23,655 bases of DNA. It comes from an uncultured Desulfovibrio sp. (GTDB taxonomy: Bacteria; Desulfobacterota; Desulfovibrionia; Desulfovibrionales; Desulfovibrionaceae). The notes under the pieces are model-generated. The model worked only from the letters and a program-made list of their open reading frames with translations. It had not been told where the DNA came from and did not search any database. Numbering within the stretch: position 1 is the stretch's first letter; each line of letters begins with the position of its first letter. The DNA lies in contig URHE01000026.1 in NCBI GenBank assembly GCA_900547595.1, forward strand, positions 1-23,655, read 5' to 3'. A program made the translations under genes and the position numbers. This document shows positions 5,297 to 13,239 of the stretch, one piece after another.

Positions 5297-8074
5297 TTAA
5301 AAGAACTGCCCCATGCTGAATTCGAGGCGTCCCTGCTCCCGTTCTCCGTCATAATCCTGGACCAGGGGTACGCCATAGGCGATACGCAGATCGCCCATGG
5401 GCGAACGCCAGCGCAGTTCCAGACCTGCCGAGGCCACGATGTACTTGTCCAGCTCGTCGCCCATGGTTTTCTGGTCGATATTGAAGCCGGCATCGAAGAA
5501 CGGCACAATGGCGAGGCCGATGTCTTTCTGGAAGGTCCAGATATATTCCACATTCAGGACCCCCATGCGGTCGCCGCCGATCTGCTCGCCGCCGTATTTG
5601 TAGTCGCGGGGCGAGAGGTCGGAATACGAGTAGCCGCGGATGCTGTCCATGCCGCCGAGCCAGAAGCGCTCGAACACCGGCACGGGATCATCGCCGTTCT
5701 GGAAAACGCCGCCGACACGGGCGCGCACATGGAACGTGTTTTCCGGATTGAACGACCAGAAGCCCTGCCAGTCGGCGACGGCCTTGATGAAGTTGTCCGT
5801 GCCGCCAAGGATGCCGCCGCCGTATTCGCCCCAGAGCCGGGCGATGGTGCCGCGCGTGGGGCGGTCCCGCTGGTCGGTGGTATCGCGGAGGATGCGGCCG
5901 GAGAGCGCGCTTGTCCAGTTGGTGCCCTTGTAGTCGCTGATATAGGGCGAAGCCCATTCATCCACGTCATAGAGCTCGTAGCGCTCGAGGCGGTAGGCGA
6001 GGCCCACGGTGGTATATTCCCCGATGGGATAGGACGCGCGGATGGTGTCGCCGATGGTATCCTTGGTGAAGTCGTCCCAGTAGTCGTGGGTATAATAGAG
6101 GTCGTTGCCGACGGACAGATCCGTGTCGTAAAGGCGGGGATTGGTGAAGGACAGGACGCCGGACGTGCGCCGCCAGGAAAAGAATCCCTGGAGCTGGAGC
6201 CAGTAGCCCCGGCCAAAGAGGTTGCGCTCCATGATGGAGGCGGTCACGCCCACATCGTAATAGGTGGAGTAGCCGATGCCGCCCATGAGGGCGCCGGTAT
6301 TGGCTTCCTTGACCTTGACCTTGAGGTCCACCTCGTCCTCATTGCCCGTGGGCACGAGTTCCATGTCCACCGCGGAGAAGTAGCGCAGGCGGTTCAGGCG
6401 CTCCGTGGAGCGGCGCAGCTTGGCGCCTTCGTACATGTCGCCGTCGCCGAGGCGCATCTCGCGCAGGATGACGTTGTCGCGCGTCTTGGTATTGCCCTCG
6501 ACGCTGAGACGGCGGATAAAGACTTTCTGTTTCTTGTCCACAAGATAGCCCACATCCACCTGGGGGCTGCCATCCTCTGCCTTGATGAGCTTGGTGTCCA
6601 CCTCCGCGAAGGCGTAGCCGTAATCGGCGTAGAAGTCCGTCAGGCGCTTGCTGTCCTCCTGCATGACGGTGAGCGAGAAGTAGTCGTTGTCCTTTTTCCA
6701 GTCGTCCATCTGGACGACTGCAAGCATGTTGTCTTCGCTGTCGATGATGTCGCCCGCGAACTTGACATCGCGCACTGTATAGCGGGGGCCTTCATGAACG
6801 ATGAATTTGACGTAGATGCCGTCGGGCTTGTATTCCACCTCCGGCGCGGAAACCTGGATGTCAATGAAGCCCTGGTTGAGCCCGTAGGCGGCAATGGCAT
6901 TGGTGTCGCGCTCAAGGTATTCCTCCTTGAGCACGCCGGAACCCGTGATCCATGAGAACATGCCCCTGGGCTTGAGGGCCAGGTACTTGTCCATGTCGTC
7001 CTTGTCGAGTTCCTTGATGCCCTCGATGTCCACTTCCTTGATATAGAGCTTGTTGCCCTCATTGACCGTGATGACGAGCACCGCGCCCCTGCCGCCGGGA
7101 CGGTCCTGAAGGCGGTAGCTGGCCTTGGCGAGATAGAAGCCGTCCTTGCGATACAGCTCGGCGATCTTTTGCAGGTCATCGGAAAGCATCTGCTCGTTGA
7201 GCACGCTGCCGGGCTTGGTTCCCATGGCCGCGATGACGTCCTCGGCGTCCACCTCATGGGAACCCTCGACGATGATATTGTCGATGCGCGGCTTTTCCAC
7301 CACGGTGAAGATCAGGACATTGCCCTCCAGTGAAGCCTGGACATCGCTGAAATAGCCCATGTCCCAGATACGTTTCACTTCTTCATTGATGGCGTTGGCG
7401 TCCGGAGTGTCGCCCTTGCGGATGGTCAGGCGCATCAGGACGGTATCCGGGTCGAGCACGTTCATGCCGCGCACCTGAACGTCCGCCAGGCCGCCGGTGG
7501 CGGCGGCGGGCGAGCCCATGGGCACCAGCCCGGTGCCTGACGCGGCGGGAGCCGGTTGGGGAGCTGCGGCGGCGGGCCGGGCCACCATGGAGGAGGCGCG
7601 CGCGGCCAGGGCCGACGCGCATTCCCCAAGGGCCAGCATGGACTGGCGCTCAAAGGCCGCGGGGACCACCTCGCCCTTGTCCACCGGCACCAGGCGCGTC
7701 TCCATGGTGAAACCGTCGCCAAGCTGGTTGAAATTGCCGTAGATGACCAGATCGGCGCCCGCCTGGCGGCCCAGACGGCGCGCGGCGGCGAGGTCGATGG
7801 TTTCGCTGTGGCTGGCCCGCAGCAGGCCCGTTGCGCGGCTCAGCGGCACCGCGCGCAAGCCGTTCTGCTCAAGATTGGTGATGATGAGCTGCGGCACATC
7901 GCGGGAGGCGTCCGGCATGTCGGGGCCGGCATTGGCCTGAAAAGGCAGGACGAGCACCGTGGGTTGTCCGGCGTTGGCGGCCAGGGCGGCCCCGTGCGGC
8001 AGGAATGCCACAGCGCAGGTCAGCGCCGCCATGCGCAGAATCCCGCACAGCACGCTAGGCAAAAACTTTCTCAT
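5297..8074 (-). CDS. bamA: Outer-membrane protein assembly factor BamA with extra N-terminal domain
   Basis: The 925-residue protein is longer than typical BamA (about 800). Visible parts: signal peptide (1-32, cut at ALA-A); an extra alpha/beta domain (about 38-160, VLVLPFQANAG and ADLVIYGNF) resembling the TolB-N/CsgG/FlgO type; a Pro/Ala linker (164-195); five POTRA domains (about 197-261, 262-340, 343-428, 431-514, 515-590); and a C-terminal beta-barrel (591-925) with the conserved IRGY motif at 812-815 and a terminal phenylalanine. BamA is the core of the BAM complex, inserting beta-barrel proteins into the outer membrane. The POTRA domains lie in the periplasm and take substrates from chaperones such as Skp. 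The ATG at 8074 lies inside the end of lolD (20-nt overlap) and the ribosome site is weak, suggesting translational coupling. A terminator follows. Confidence 0.96.
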   Translation of the reverse strand: MRKFLPSVLCGILRMAALTCAVAFLPHGAALAANAGQPTVLVLPFQANAGPDMPDASRDVPQLIITNLEQNGLRAVPLSRATGLLRASHSETIDLAAARRLGRQAGADLVIYGNFNQLGDGFTMETRLVPVDKGEVVPAAFERQSMLALGECASALAARASSMVARPAAAAPQPAPAASGTGLVPMGSPAAATGGLADVQVRGMNVLDPDTVLMRLTIRKGDTPDANAINEEVKRIWDMGYFSDVQASLEGNVLIFTVVEKPRIDNIIVEGSHEVDAEDVIAAMGTKPGSVLNEQMLSDDLQKIAELYRKDGFYLAKASYRLQDRPGGRGAVLVITVNEGNKLYIKEVDIEGIKELDKDDMDKYLALKPRGMFSWITGSGVLKEEYLERDTNAIAAYGLNQGFIDIQVSAPEVEYKPDGIYVKFIVHEGPRYTVRDVKFAGDIIDSEDNMLAVVQMDDWKKDNDYFSLTVMQEDSKRLTDFYADYGYAFAEVDTKLIKAEDGSPQVDVGYLVDKKQKVFIRRLSVEGNTKTRDNVILREMRLGDGDMYEGAKLRRSTERLNRLRYFSAVDMELVPTGNEDEVDLKVKVKEANTGALMGGIGYSTYYDVGVTASIMERNLFGRGYWLQLQGFFSWRRTSGVLSFTNPRLYDTDLSVGNDLYYTHDYWDDFTKDTIGDTIRASYPIGEYTTVGLAYRLERYELYDVDEWASPYISDYKGTNWTSALSGRILRDTTDQRDRPTRGTIARLWGEYGGGILGGTDNFIKAVADWQGFWSFNPENTFHVRARVGGVFQNGDDPVPVFERFWLGGMDSIRGYSYSDLSPRDYKYGGEQIGGDRMGVLNVEYIWTFQKDIGLAIVPFFDAGFNIDQKTMGDELDKYIVASAGLELRWRSPMGDLRIAYGVPLVQDYDGEREQGRLEFSMGQFF

Positions 8075-8741
8075 AGAGAGCCCCCGCTCGAAGTTCCAGG
8101 CCGCGATCCATGCGCGCGGCCAGTTCCTGATTGTGCGTCACGATGACCAGTGTCATGCCCAGTTCACGATTCAGCTCAAGCAACAGATCGCCCACCTGGG
8201 CGCCGGTATTTTCATCAAGATTGCCCGTGGGTTCGTCGGCCAGAAGCACCCTCGGACGCATGAGCAGCGCCCGGGCAATGGCCACGCGCTGGCGCTCGCC
8301 GCCGGAGAGGGTGGCCGGCTTGCTGTCCATGCGGCGCGCAAGCCCCACGCGCTCGAGCATGGCGCGGGCGTGCGGCTCGATGTCGGCGAACCGTTTCCCG
8401 CTGATGAGCGCGGGCATGGCGACATTTTCCAGCGCGGAAAATTCCGGCAGCAAATGATGGAACTGAAAGACAAAGCCCAGGCTTTTATTGCGGAAGGCCG
8501 CCTGTTCGTCCGGACTCATGCCCGCCATGTCCCGCCCGTCAAAACGGACGGTTCCGGCAGTGGGCCTGTCCAGCGCCCCCATGAGGTGCAGCAGGGTGGA
8601 TTTGCCCGAACCGGAGGCCCCCACGATGGCAAGGGCTTCCCCCTCTTCCACGGTGAGATCGAGATGCCGGAATATCTCCAGATTCTCTTCCGCGCCCGGA
8701 AAGGTCTTGCTCACATCGGAAAAAACGTAGATGGCGGCCAT
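8055..8741 (-). CDS. lolD: Lipoprotein-releasing system ATP-binding protein LolD
   Basis: This is a 228-residue ABC ATPase with all expected motifs: Walker A GASGSGKST (41-49), Q-loop Gln93 in FVFQFHHLLPEFSALENV, signature LSGGE (145-149), Walker B VLLADEP (165-171) with catalytic Glu170, and switch His203 in VTHNQ. The FQFHHLLPEFSALENV stretch and the short length are typical of LolD in the MacB/LolD group. It powers extraction of outer-membrane lipoproteins from the inner membrane together with the permease encoded immediately upstream. The ATG at 8741 follows the permease TAG by 2 nt with no obvious ribosome site, so translation is probably coupled. Its 3' end overlaps bamA by 20 nt. Context and pairing make LolD much more likely than MacB or FtsE. 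Confidence 0.95.
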   Translation of the reverse strand: MAAIYVFSDVSKTFPGAEENLEIFRHLDLTVEEGEALAIVGASGSGKSTLLHLMGALDRPTAGTVRFDGRDMAGMSPDEQAAFRNKSLGFVFQFHHLLPEFSALENVAMPALISGKRFADIEPHARAMLERVGLARRMDSKPATLSGGERQRVAIARALLMRPRVLLADEPTGNLDENTGAQVGDLLLELNRELGMTLVIVTHNQELAARMDRGLELRAGALYEKVFA

Positions 8742-8743
8742 GG

Positions 8744-9973
8744 CTATTCGTAGCGCAGGGCTTCGGCTGGTTCCAGCCGGGCGGCCTGGCGCGCCGGATA
8801 CAGGGTGGCGAGAAAGCAGAGGAGCATGGCGCTCGCGCCTACGATGAGGACATCGGAGAGCGTGATGCTGATGGGCAGATGGTCGAGCGTATAGACATTT
8901 TCCGGGAGCTTGATGAAGCGGTAGCGCTTGAGCAGCCAGCCCAGGCCGAGGCCGAAGCCGTAGCCGAGCAGTGTGCCCACAAGTCCGATGATGCAGCCCT
9001 GGAGCATGAAGATACGGCGGATCATGCCGCGCGTGGCGCCCATGGACATCATGACCGCAATATCGCGGGTCTTTTCCATGACGAGCATGACCAGGCTCGT
9101 GACGATGGAGAAGGAACCGATAAGCACCACCATGGCCAGCAGGATGAACATGCCGATCTTTTCCAGCTTGAGCGCGGCGAAAAGGTTGGCGTTCATGTCC
9201 ATCCAGGTGCGGACGTAGAACGGCGCGCCGAGCGCCTCGGCCAGCCGGATGGCGGTTTCGTCGGCGCGGAAGAGATCGCTGACGGTGATCTCGATCCCCG
9301 AGAGAAAGCCCGGGGGCAGGCCCAGCACGTCGCGCGCGGCCTCGAGGCTGACAAAGGCCAGCGAGGAATCGTATTCAAACATGCCGGTCTTGAAGATGCC
9401 CACCACTTCAAAGGGGCGGATGCGCGGGGAATAGCCGGAGGCGCCCTTCTGGCCCGCCGGTGACAGCAGATTGGCCCTGCTGCCCACATAAAGGCCGAGG
9501 CGGCGGGCAAGCTCGTCGCCCACGATGATGCCGGGCGTGCCCTCGCGCTCCAGGTCCTTCGCCTGGCCGGAGCGCAGTTCCGTGAGCATGGAGAGCACGT
9601 TGGGGGCCGTGGCCGGGTCGATGCCGCGCAGGACGACGCCCTTGACGCCGCCGCCGGCGGAAAGCATGACTTCGGTATAGATAAAGGGCATGGCCCCCGT
9701 GACATCGTCCACCGCGCGGATGCGTTCCAGCAGCGCGGGCGTGTCCTGCTCAAAGGCCGAGGGCACATGGGACATGACGATGCCGTGGGCATTGGCGCCC
9801 AGTATCTTGTCGCGCATGTCGGTGGTGAGGCCGTTGTACACGCCGAGCACGAGCACCAGCGCGCCGACGCCAAGAGCCACACCGAGGATGGACATCAGTG
9901 AGATGACGTAGATGAAGGTCTGCTTGCGCCGTGAAAACAGGTAGCGCAAGGCCACAAAGAGTTCGAAAGACAT
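8744..9973 (-). CDS. Lipoprotein-releasing system transmembrane protein, LolC/LolE (LolF-like)
   Basis: The 409-residue protein has the LolC/E layout: TM1 (about 20-45) after the ALRYLFSRRKQTF entry, a large periplasmic domain (46-270), then TM2 (272-298), TM3 (322-348) and TM4 (371-393), ending in YPARQAARLEPAEALRYE, the usual C-terminus. The conserved NLFAALKLEK segment precedes TM2 and the coupling segment TRDIAVMMSMGATRGMIRR faces LolD. Only one such gene is adjacent to lolD, so the transporter may use two copies of one subunit, as LolF does in some proteobacteria; a second subunit elsewhere cannot be excluded. ATG 9973 matches the family start; ATG 9982 (three residues longer) and TTG 10009 are alternatives, and none has a clear ribosome site. 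An AT-rich stretch (10013-10031) lies just upstream. Confidence 0.93.
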   Translation of the reverse strand: MSFELFVALRYLFSRRKQTFIYVISLMSILGVALGVGALVLVLGVYNGLTTDMRDKILGANAHGIVMSHVPSAFEQDTPALLERIRAVDDVTGAMPFIYTEVMLSAGGGVKGVVLRGIDPATAPNVLSMLTELRSGQAKDLEREGTPGIIVGDELARRLGLYVGSRANLLSPAGQKGASGYSPRIRPFEVVGIFKTGMFEYDSSLAFVSLEAARDVLGLPPGFLSGIEITVSDLFRADETAIRLAEALGAPFYVRTWMDMNANLFAALKLEKIGMFILLAMVVLIGSFSIVTSLVMLVMEKTRDIAVMMSMGATRGMIRRIFMLQGCIIGLVGTLLGYGFGLGLGWLLKRYRFIKLPENVYTLDHLPISITLSDVLIVGASAMLLCFLATLYPARQAARLEPAEALRYE

Positions 9974-10050
9974 TTGCGGCATTTTGGCCCAGCTTCGGGC
10001 AAGATTCAAGAGTTTTTTTAGAGCGTTTTTTCTCCGGCGAAAGGCCGGCC

Positions 10051-11664
10051 TCAGTCTCCGGATTCCGGCGGCGGTATCCTGACGGCGTTTGCGTTCCAGA
10101 GCGTTTCCAGGCGGCTGCGCAGGGCCGCTTCTTTCGCCCGACGGCGTTCCGCGAGTGTGTTCAGCGCCTCACGCGCCCGCGCCGCCAGGGCTTCGCGCGG
10201 CCCGGTATTGTCCACACAAAGGTCACAGGCGCCCAGTTTGCGCGCTTCCGGCCATTGCCACGCGTCCAGGGCGGCCATCCTGGCTTCATCCCAGTGGCGG
10301 TGCGCGGCCATGCGTTGCCATCGCGTCTCGCGCGGGCAGGCAACGCCGATGGTCACGGGCCGGGGGACGAACGCCGTTTCCCACCCGCATTCAAAATAGA
10401 GCGGCACTTCCGCCACAGCTGCGGGCGCGCCGCTGCGTTCCTCCGTCTCCCAGAAGTTTTCCAGGTCCCGGCGCACCAGTCCGTGGACCACGCGCTCCAG
10501 TTCCGCGCGAAACGACGCGTCGTTCCGCAGCGCCTCCATGAGCGCCTGCCTGTCAACGGCGCCGTCCCGGGTGAGCAGTTCCCCGCCCTTCAGGGCGCGG
10601 AGCCATGCGGCGGCCTCTCCCTCCCGGGCATAGAGCGCGGCGACATCCGCATCCGCGCTGAAGGTGGGGAGATGCAGGGCGGCCATGGCCTCGCGCAGGG
10701 CGGATTTTCCACTGCCGGGATTGCCCGTGATGACGATGCGTTCCATCCGGCGGCAGATGCGGAGGATGGTTTCGGGGAAATCCTCGGGCGGTGGGGCGGA
10801 AAATTCCAGCAGCTCTCCGCTTCGCGGATGGGGGAACATCAGCCGCCAGGCATGGAGCATCTGGCGTGGCGCCCGCGCGCGCACCGCGGAGGGCGCATAG
10901 ACGCCGTCGCCCAGCAGGGGGTGGCCCATATGGGCGAAATGGACGCGGATCTGATGGGTGCGGCCGGTGAGGATGCGCACGGCGAGCAGGGAGGCGCCGC
11001 CGTCCGGCGCGTGCCAGAGGCGGCGCCAGCGCGTATGGGCCGTCTTGCCCCCCTTTGCCGCGGGAACAACGGCCATGCGGGTCTTGAGGCGGGGGTGGCG
11101 CCCCAGCGGTTCCCGGCATTCGCCCTGCTCCGGCGCGAGACCGTCCACCAGGGCGAGATATTCCTTGTGGACTTCACGGCGCGCGAAGGCGTCGCTCAGG
11201 GCCAGACGCGCCGCCTCTGAAAGTGCCACCACCATGAGGCCGCTCGTGTCCTTGTCGAGCCGGTGGACGATGCCGGGGCGCTCCCCCTCCAGTCGCGCCA
11301 GTTGCGGAAACCGGCCCAGAAGGCGCTGGACGAGCGTGTGCTCCGGGCAGGAGGGGCAGGGATGCACCGTAAGCCCCGCGGGCTTGCGGCAGACGATGAG
11401 GTCCCGGTCCTGGTGGACGATGCAGAGTTCGCCCGCTTCCGGGACAAGGCGGCTTTCCGTTTCCGGCAGGTCGAGGCATACCGTCTGGCCCGCGCGGGGG
11501 CGAAAGTCCGGCGCGGAAACCGCTGTTCCGTCCACCAGCGCGCATCCCTGGCGGATGGCACGCTGCACGGCGCCGCGCGAAAGTTCGGGAAGCGCCTGGC
11601 GCAGGATGCGATCCAGCCGCTCGCCGTCCTCGTCAGGGACGACGGCATGCTCCAGGCGTTTCAC
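10051..11664 (-). CDS. Fusion: RluA-family 23S rRNA pseudouridine synthase + dephospho-CoA kinase
   Basis: From GTG 11664 the product is 537 residues in one uninterrupted frame. The N-terminal half is an RluD-type synthase: S4 RNA-binding domain (about 14-60), then the catalytic domain with HRLDKDTSGL (Asp137 catalytic), RILTGRTHQIRVHFAHMGHPLLGD, and a LHAWRLMFPHP ending. The C-terminal half (about 309-510) is a dephospho-CoA kinase: P-loop GNPGSGKS (314-321), a SADAD segment, VDRQALMEAL, and VAEVPLYFECG, the CoaE lid region. The first domain isomerises uridines in large-subunit rRNA; the second phosphorylates dephospho-CoA, the last step of CoA synthesis. The start is fixed by a GTGA overlap with the upstream lipoprotein stop. 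An ATG at the junction (Met-Glu-Arg-Ile-Val-Ile-Thr-Gly) could allow separate CoaE initiation. The gene leads into lolC after 77 nt. Confidence 0.93.
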   Translation of the reverse strand: MKRLEHAVVPDEDGERLDRILRQALPELSRGAVQRAIRQGCALVDGTAVSAPDFRPRAGQTVCLDLPETESRLVPEAGELCIVHQDRDLIVCRKPAGLTVHPCPSCPEHTLVQRLLGRFPQLARLEGERPGIVHRLDKDTSGLMVVALSEAARLALSDAFARREVHKEYLALVDGLAPEQGECREPLGRHPRLKTRMAVVPAAKGGKTAHTRWRRLWHAPDGGASLLAVRILTGRTHQIRVHFAHMGHPLLGDGVYAPSAVRARAPRQMLHAWRLMFPHPRSGELLEFSAPPPEDFPETILRICRRMERIVITGNPGSGKSALREAMAALHLPTFSADADVAALYAREGEAAAWLRALKGGELLTRDGAVDRQALMEALRNDASFRAELERVVHGLVRRDLENFWETEERSGAPAAVAEVPLYFECGWETAFVPRPVTIGVACPRETRWQRMAAHRHWDEARMAALDAWQWPEARKLGACDLCVDNTGPREALAARAREALNTLAERRRAKEAALRSRLETLWNANAVRIPPPESGD

Positions 11665-13019
11665 GGACGTGGCCCGGCGGGGGTGGTAAGGGTGCGGAGC
11701 CTGTCCACGAACGTCACGGGGCGGTAAAGATTCTTCAGTTCGCTCCCCGGTGTCAGCGAAGTGACCACCGCCCTGCCGATGACGCAACGGGCGTCATCGT
11801 CGCCGTCCTCCACCACGCGCACGCCCCAGACATTGTGGAAAATGGCCGGACGCCCCTTGTACGGCCCCACATAGAGCATGATGTGTCCGCGCATGCCCAC
11901 AAGACTCAGGAAGGGCACGCCGTCCGCGAGGACGCGCGCTTCCTTTTCCTTTGCGCTCAGACCTTCCAGCGGCACCACAACGCCGCGCCGCGCCTGGGCC
12001 ACGGAATTGCGCGGCAGCCAGATGCCGAAGGGGGTGAAAAGATCGCGGGTAAGGGCGGAACAGTCGCGTTCGCCGAACATGCCGCCCCAGCCGTAGGGCT
12101 GCCCCATCATGACATCGCCGACCATGGCCACATTGCCGGGCGTGAGCGGCAGCGGCTTGCGGACCGCGACACCGGCGGGCAGGGTGGCTTCCGCGCCCGC
12201 GGCCATGCCGTCCGGTCGCCTGAAGGGAACAAGGACATCGCACCCGCCGTCGGCATGAACGCGGACGAGCGGGAATACCGCGCCGATTCCCGCTTTCGTT
12301 CCGGATGCGTCCGGCAGGCGCACGCCATCGCGCACAAGCGCCGCATACGAACCGCCACGCCAGAGCTGCCTGAAGGCGTCATCCACAAACGCCACAGCAT
12401 CGGCGTCCACCCAGCCCCCGGCCACGGGGCATTCCACAAAGTACCAGCGGCCGTCCATGCTGGCGTGGGCCACAAGGAGCGGCGTGCCCGGCGGCAAAAG
12501 CGAATACTGAAAATAGTCAAAGGGATTGGCCCGCGGGTCCGGCGTGGGTTCGGAAAAACGCGGTTCGTGCGTCGGCATTTCGCGCAGGTCCGTGGCGCGC
12601 ACCGTGATGGCCCGGGCCGCGCGCGAGGGGAAGGCCGCAAGATGCGCGTTGCGGGCCATGGCGTCCCACTCCGTCTGGCTCCAGCGGGCGCCGTCCCTCC
12701 GAAAGCCGCGGGCCTTGCGGAAAATGCTCCCCACGTCACGCTTGCGCATGCTCGTTTTTGTCATCTCCCACGGGCCAAAGAAAATACGGTCGAAATCGGC
12801 ATTCATGGCGGCCTGGGTGCCGGCATCGAGCAGGCGGCGGTCGCTGCCGGCATGGCGGGCATATACTTCCAGATTCTGGGGAAAGTCGCGCAGGTCCCGT
12901 GGCGTCTGCATCCAGGAAGGCAGCGTGCCGTCGCGCGTGGGCACGTTCCTGCCCGCGCACGCCGCAAGCAGGCAGGCGGCCAGACAGAGGAGGAGGAAAC
13001 GGAAGCGTGTGCGTCGCAT
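11661..13019 (-). CDS. SH3-domain NlpC/P60 peptidoglycan hydrolase, lipoprotein
   Basis: The 452-residue product begins with a basic n-region, a hydrophobic core and the lipobox LLAAC (Cys21), so it should be lipidated. After an N-terminal stabilising region (about 35-130) come two SH3-like stretches (about 130-215 and 220-290) and an NlpC/P60 domain (about 295-420). The catalytic cysteine is Cys320 in GERDCSALTRDLF, the histidine is His379 in GHIMLYVG, and His395 in FHNVWG may be the third polar residue. The order matches the SH3b1-SH3b2-NlpC/P60 lysins described structurally from Desulfovibrio. These cut stem peptides near the N-terminal L-Ala-D-Glu end, usually in wall recycling. The ATG at 13019 has AAGG about 9 nt upstream. 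It is first in the operon and overlaps the next gene by 4 nt. Lys/Arg-rich segment 88-108 is exposed. Confidence 0.9.
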   Translation of the reverse strand: MRRTRFRFLLLCLAACLLAACAGRNVPTRDGTLPSWMQTPRDLRDFPQNLEVYARHAGSDRRLLDAGTQAAMNADFDRIFFGPWEMTKTSMRKRDVGSIFRKARGFRRDGARWSQTEWDAMARNAHLAAFPSRAARAITVRATDLREMPTHEPRFSEPTPDPRANPFDYFQYSLLPPGTPLLVAHASMDGRWYFVECPVAGGWVDADAVAFVDDAFRQLWRGGSYAALVRDGVRLPDASGTKAGIGAVFPLVRVHADGGCDVLVPFRRPDGMAAGAEATLPAGVAVRKPLPLTPGNVAMVGDVMMGQPYGWGGMFGERDCSALTRDLFTPFGIWLPRNSVAQARRGVVVPLEGLSAKEKEARVLADGVPFLSLVGMRGHIMLYVGPYKGRPAIFHNVWGVRVVEDGDDDARCVIGRAVVTSLTPGSELKNLYRPVTFVDRLRTLTTPAGPRP

Positions 13020-13092
13020 GGGAACCGCCTTTGTGGAAAGCCAAAACGCGCGGCGCCGAGGCCCGAACGCGGCATGTGCGTGACGGTTTCGT

Positions 13093-13121
13093 CATATAGC
13101 ACCCCGCCAGCGGGCAGGCAA
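13093..13121 (-). promoter_or_regulatory. Candidate sigma-70 promoter of the lipoprotein-rluA/coaE-lolCD-bamA operon
   Basis: On the minus strand TTGCCT (13121-13116), a 17-nt spacer and TATATG (13098-13093) are preceded by TGC, giving an extended -10. Four of six positions match in each box. The start point would leave about 67 nt of leader before the ATG at 13019. Confidence 0.45.
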
Positions 13122-13130
13122 TGGCAACCG

Positions 13131-13153
13131 GCGCGGCGGTACGCGCGCCGCGC
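13131..13153. repeat. Inverted repeat between divergent promoters
   Basis: GCGCGGCG (13131-13138) and its exact complement (13146-13153) are separated by 7 nt. The element lies between the two outward-facing -35 boxes of the divergent lipoprotein and cysteine-cluster genes, where a shared operator could be. In such GC-rich DNA chance is possible. Confidence 0.4.
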
Positions 13154-13159
13154 GGGCGC

Positions 13160-13188
13160 TTGACCCCGTCCGGCAATGCGCTTATGCG
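13160..13188 (+). promoter_or_regulatory. Candidate sigma-70 promoter of the cysteine-cluster/pyrR pair
   Basis: TTGACC (13160-13165, 5 of 6), a 17-nt spacer and TATGCG (13183-13188, 3 of 6) precede the gene starting at 13240 with about 45 nt of leader. The -35 is strong and the -10 weak. Confidence 0.4.
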
Positions 13189-13239
13189 TGAAAAATGCTC
13201 CGCCATTCCATGATGTTTCAGGCGGAGCCGGGAGGACGC

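Noticed and set aside
5729..6955. A 408-codon plus-strand open frame within bamA
   Set aside because: It is the complement of barrel and POTRA coding sequence, and has no features of its own.
11835..13163. A 442-codon plus-strand open frame opposite the NlpC/P60 gene
   Set aside because: It is antisense to a well-supported lipoprotein gene and crosses its signal peptide and promoter region; no motif.
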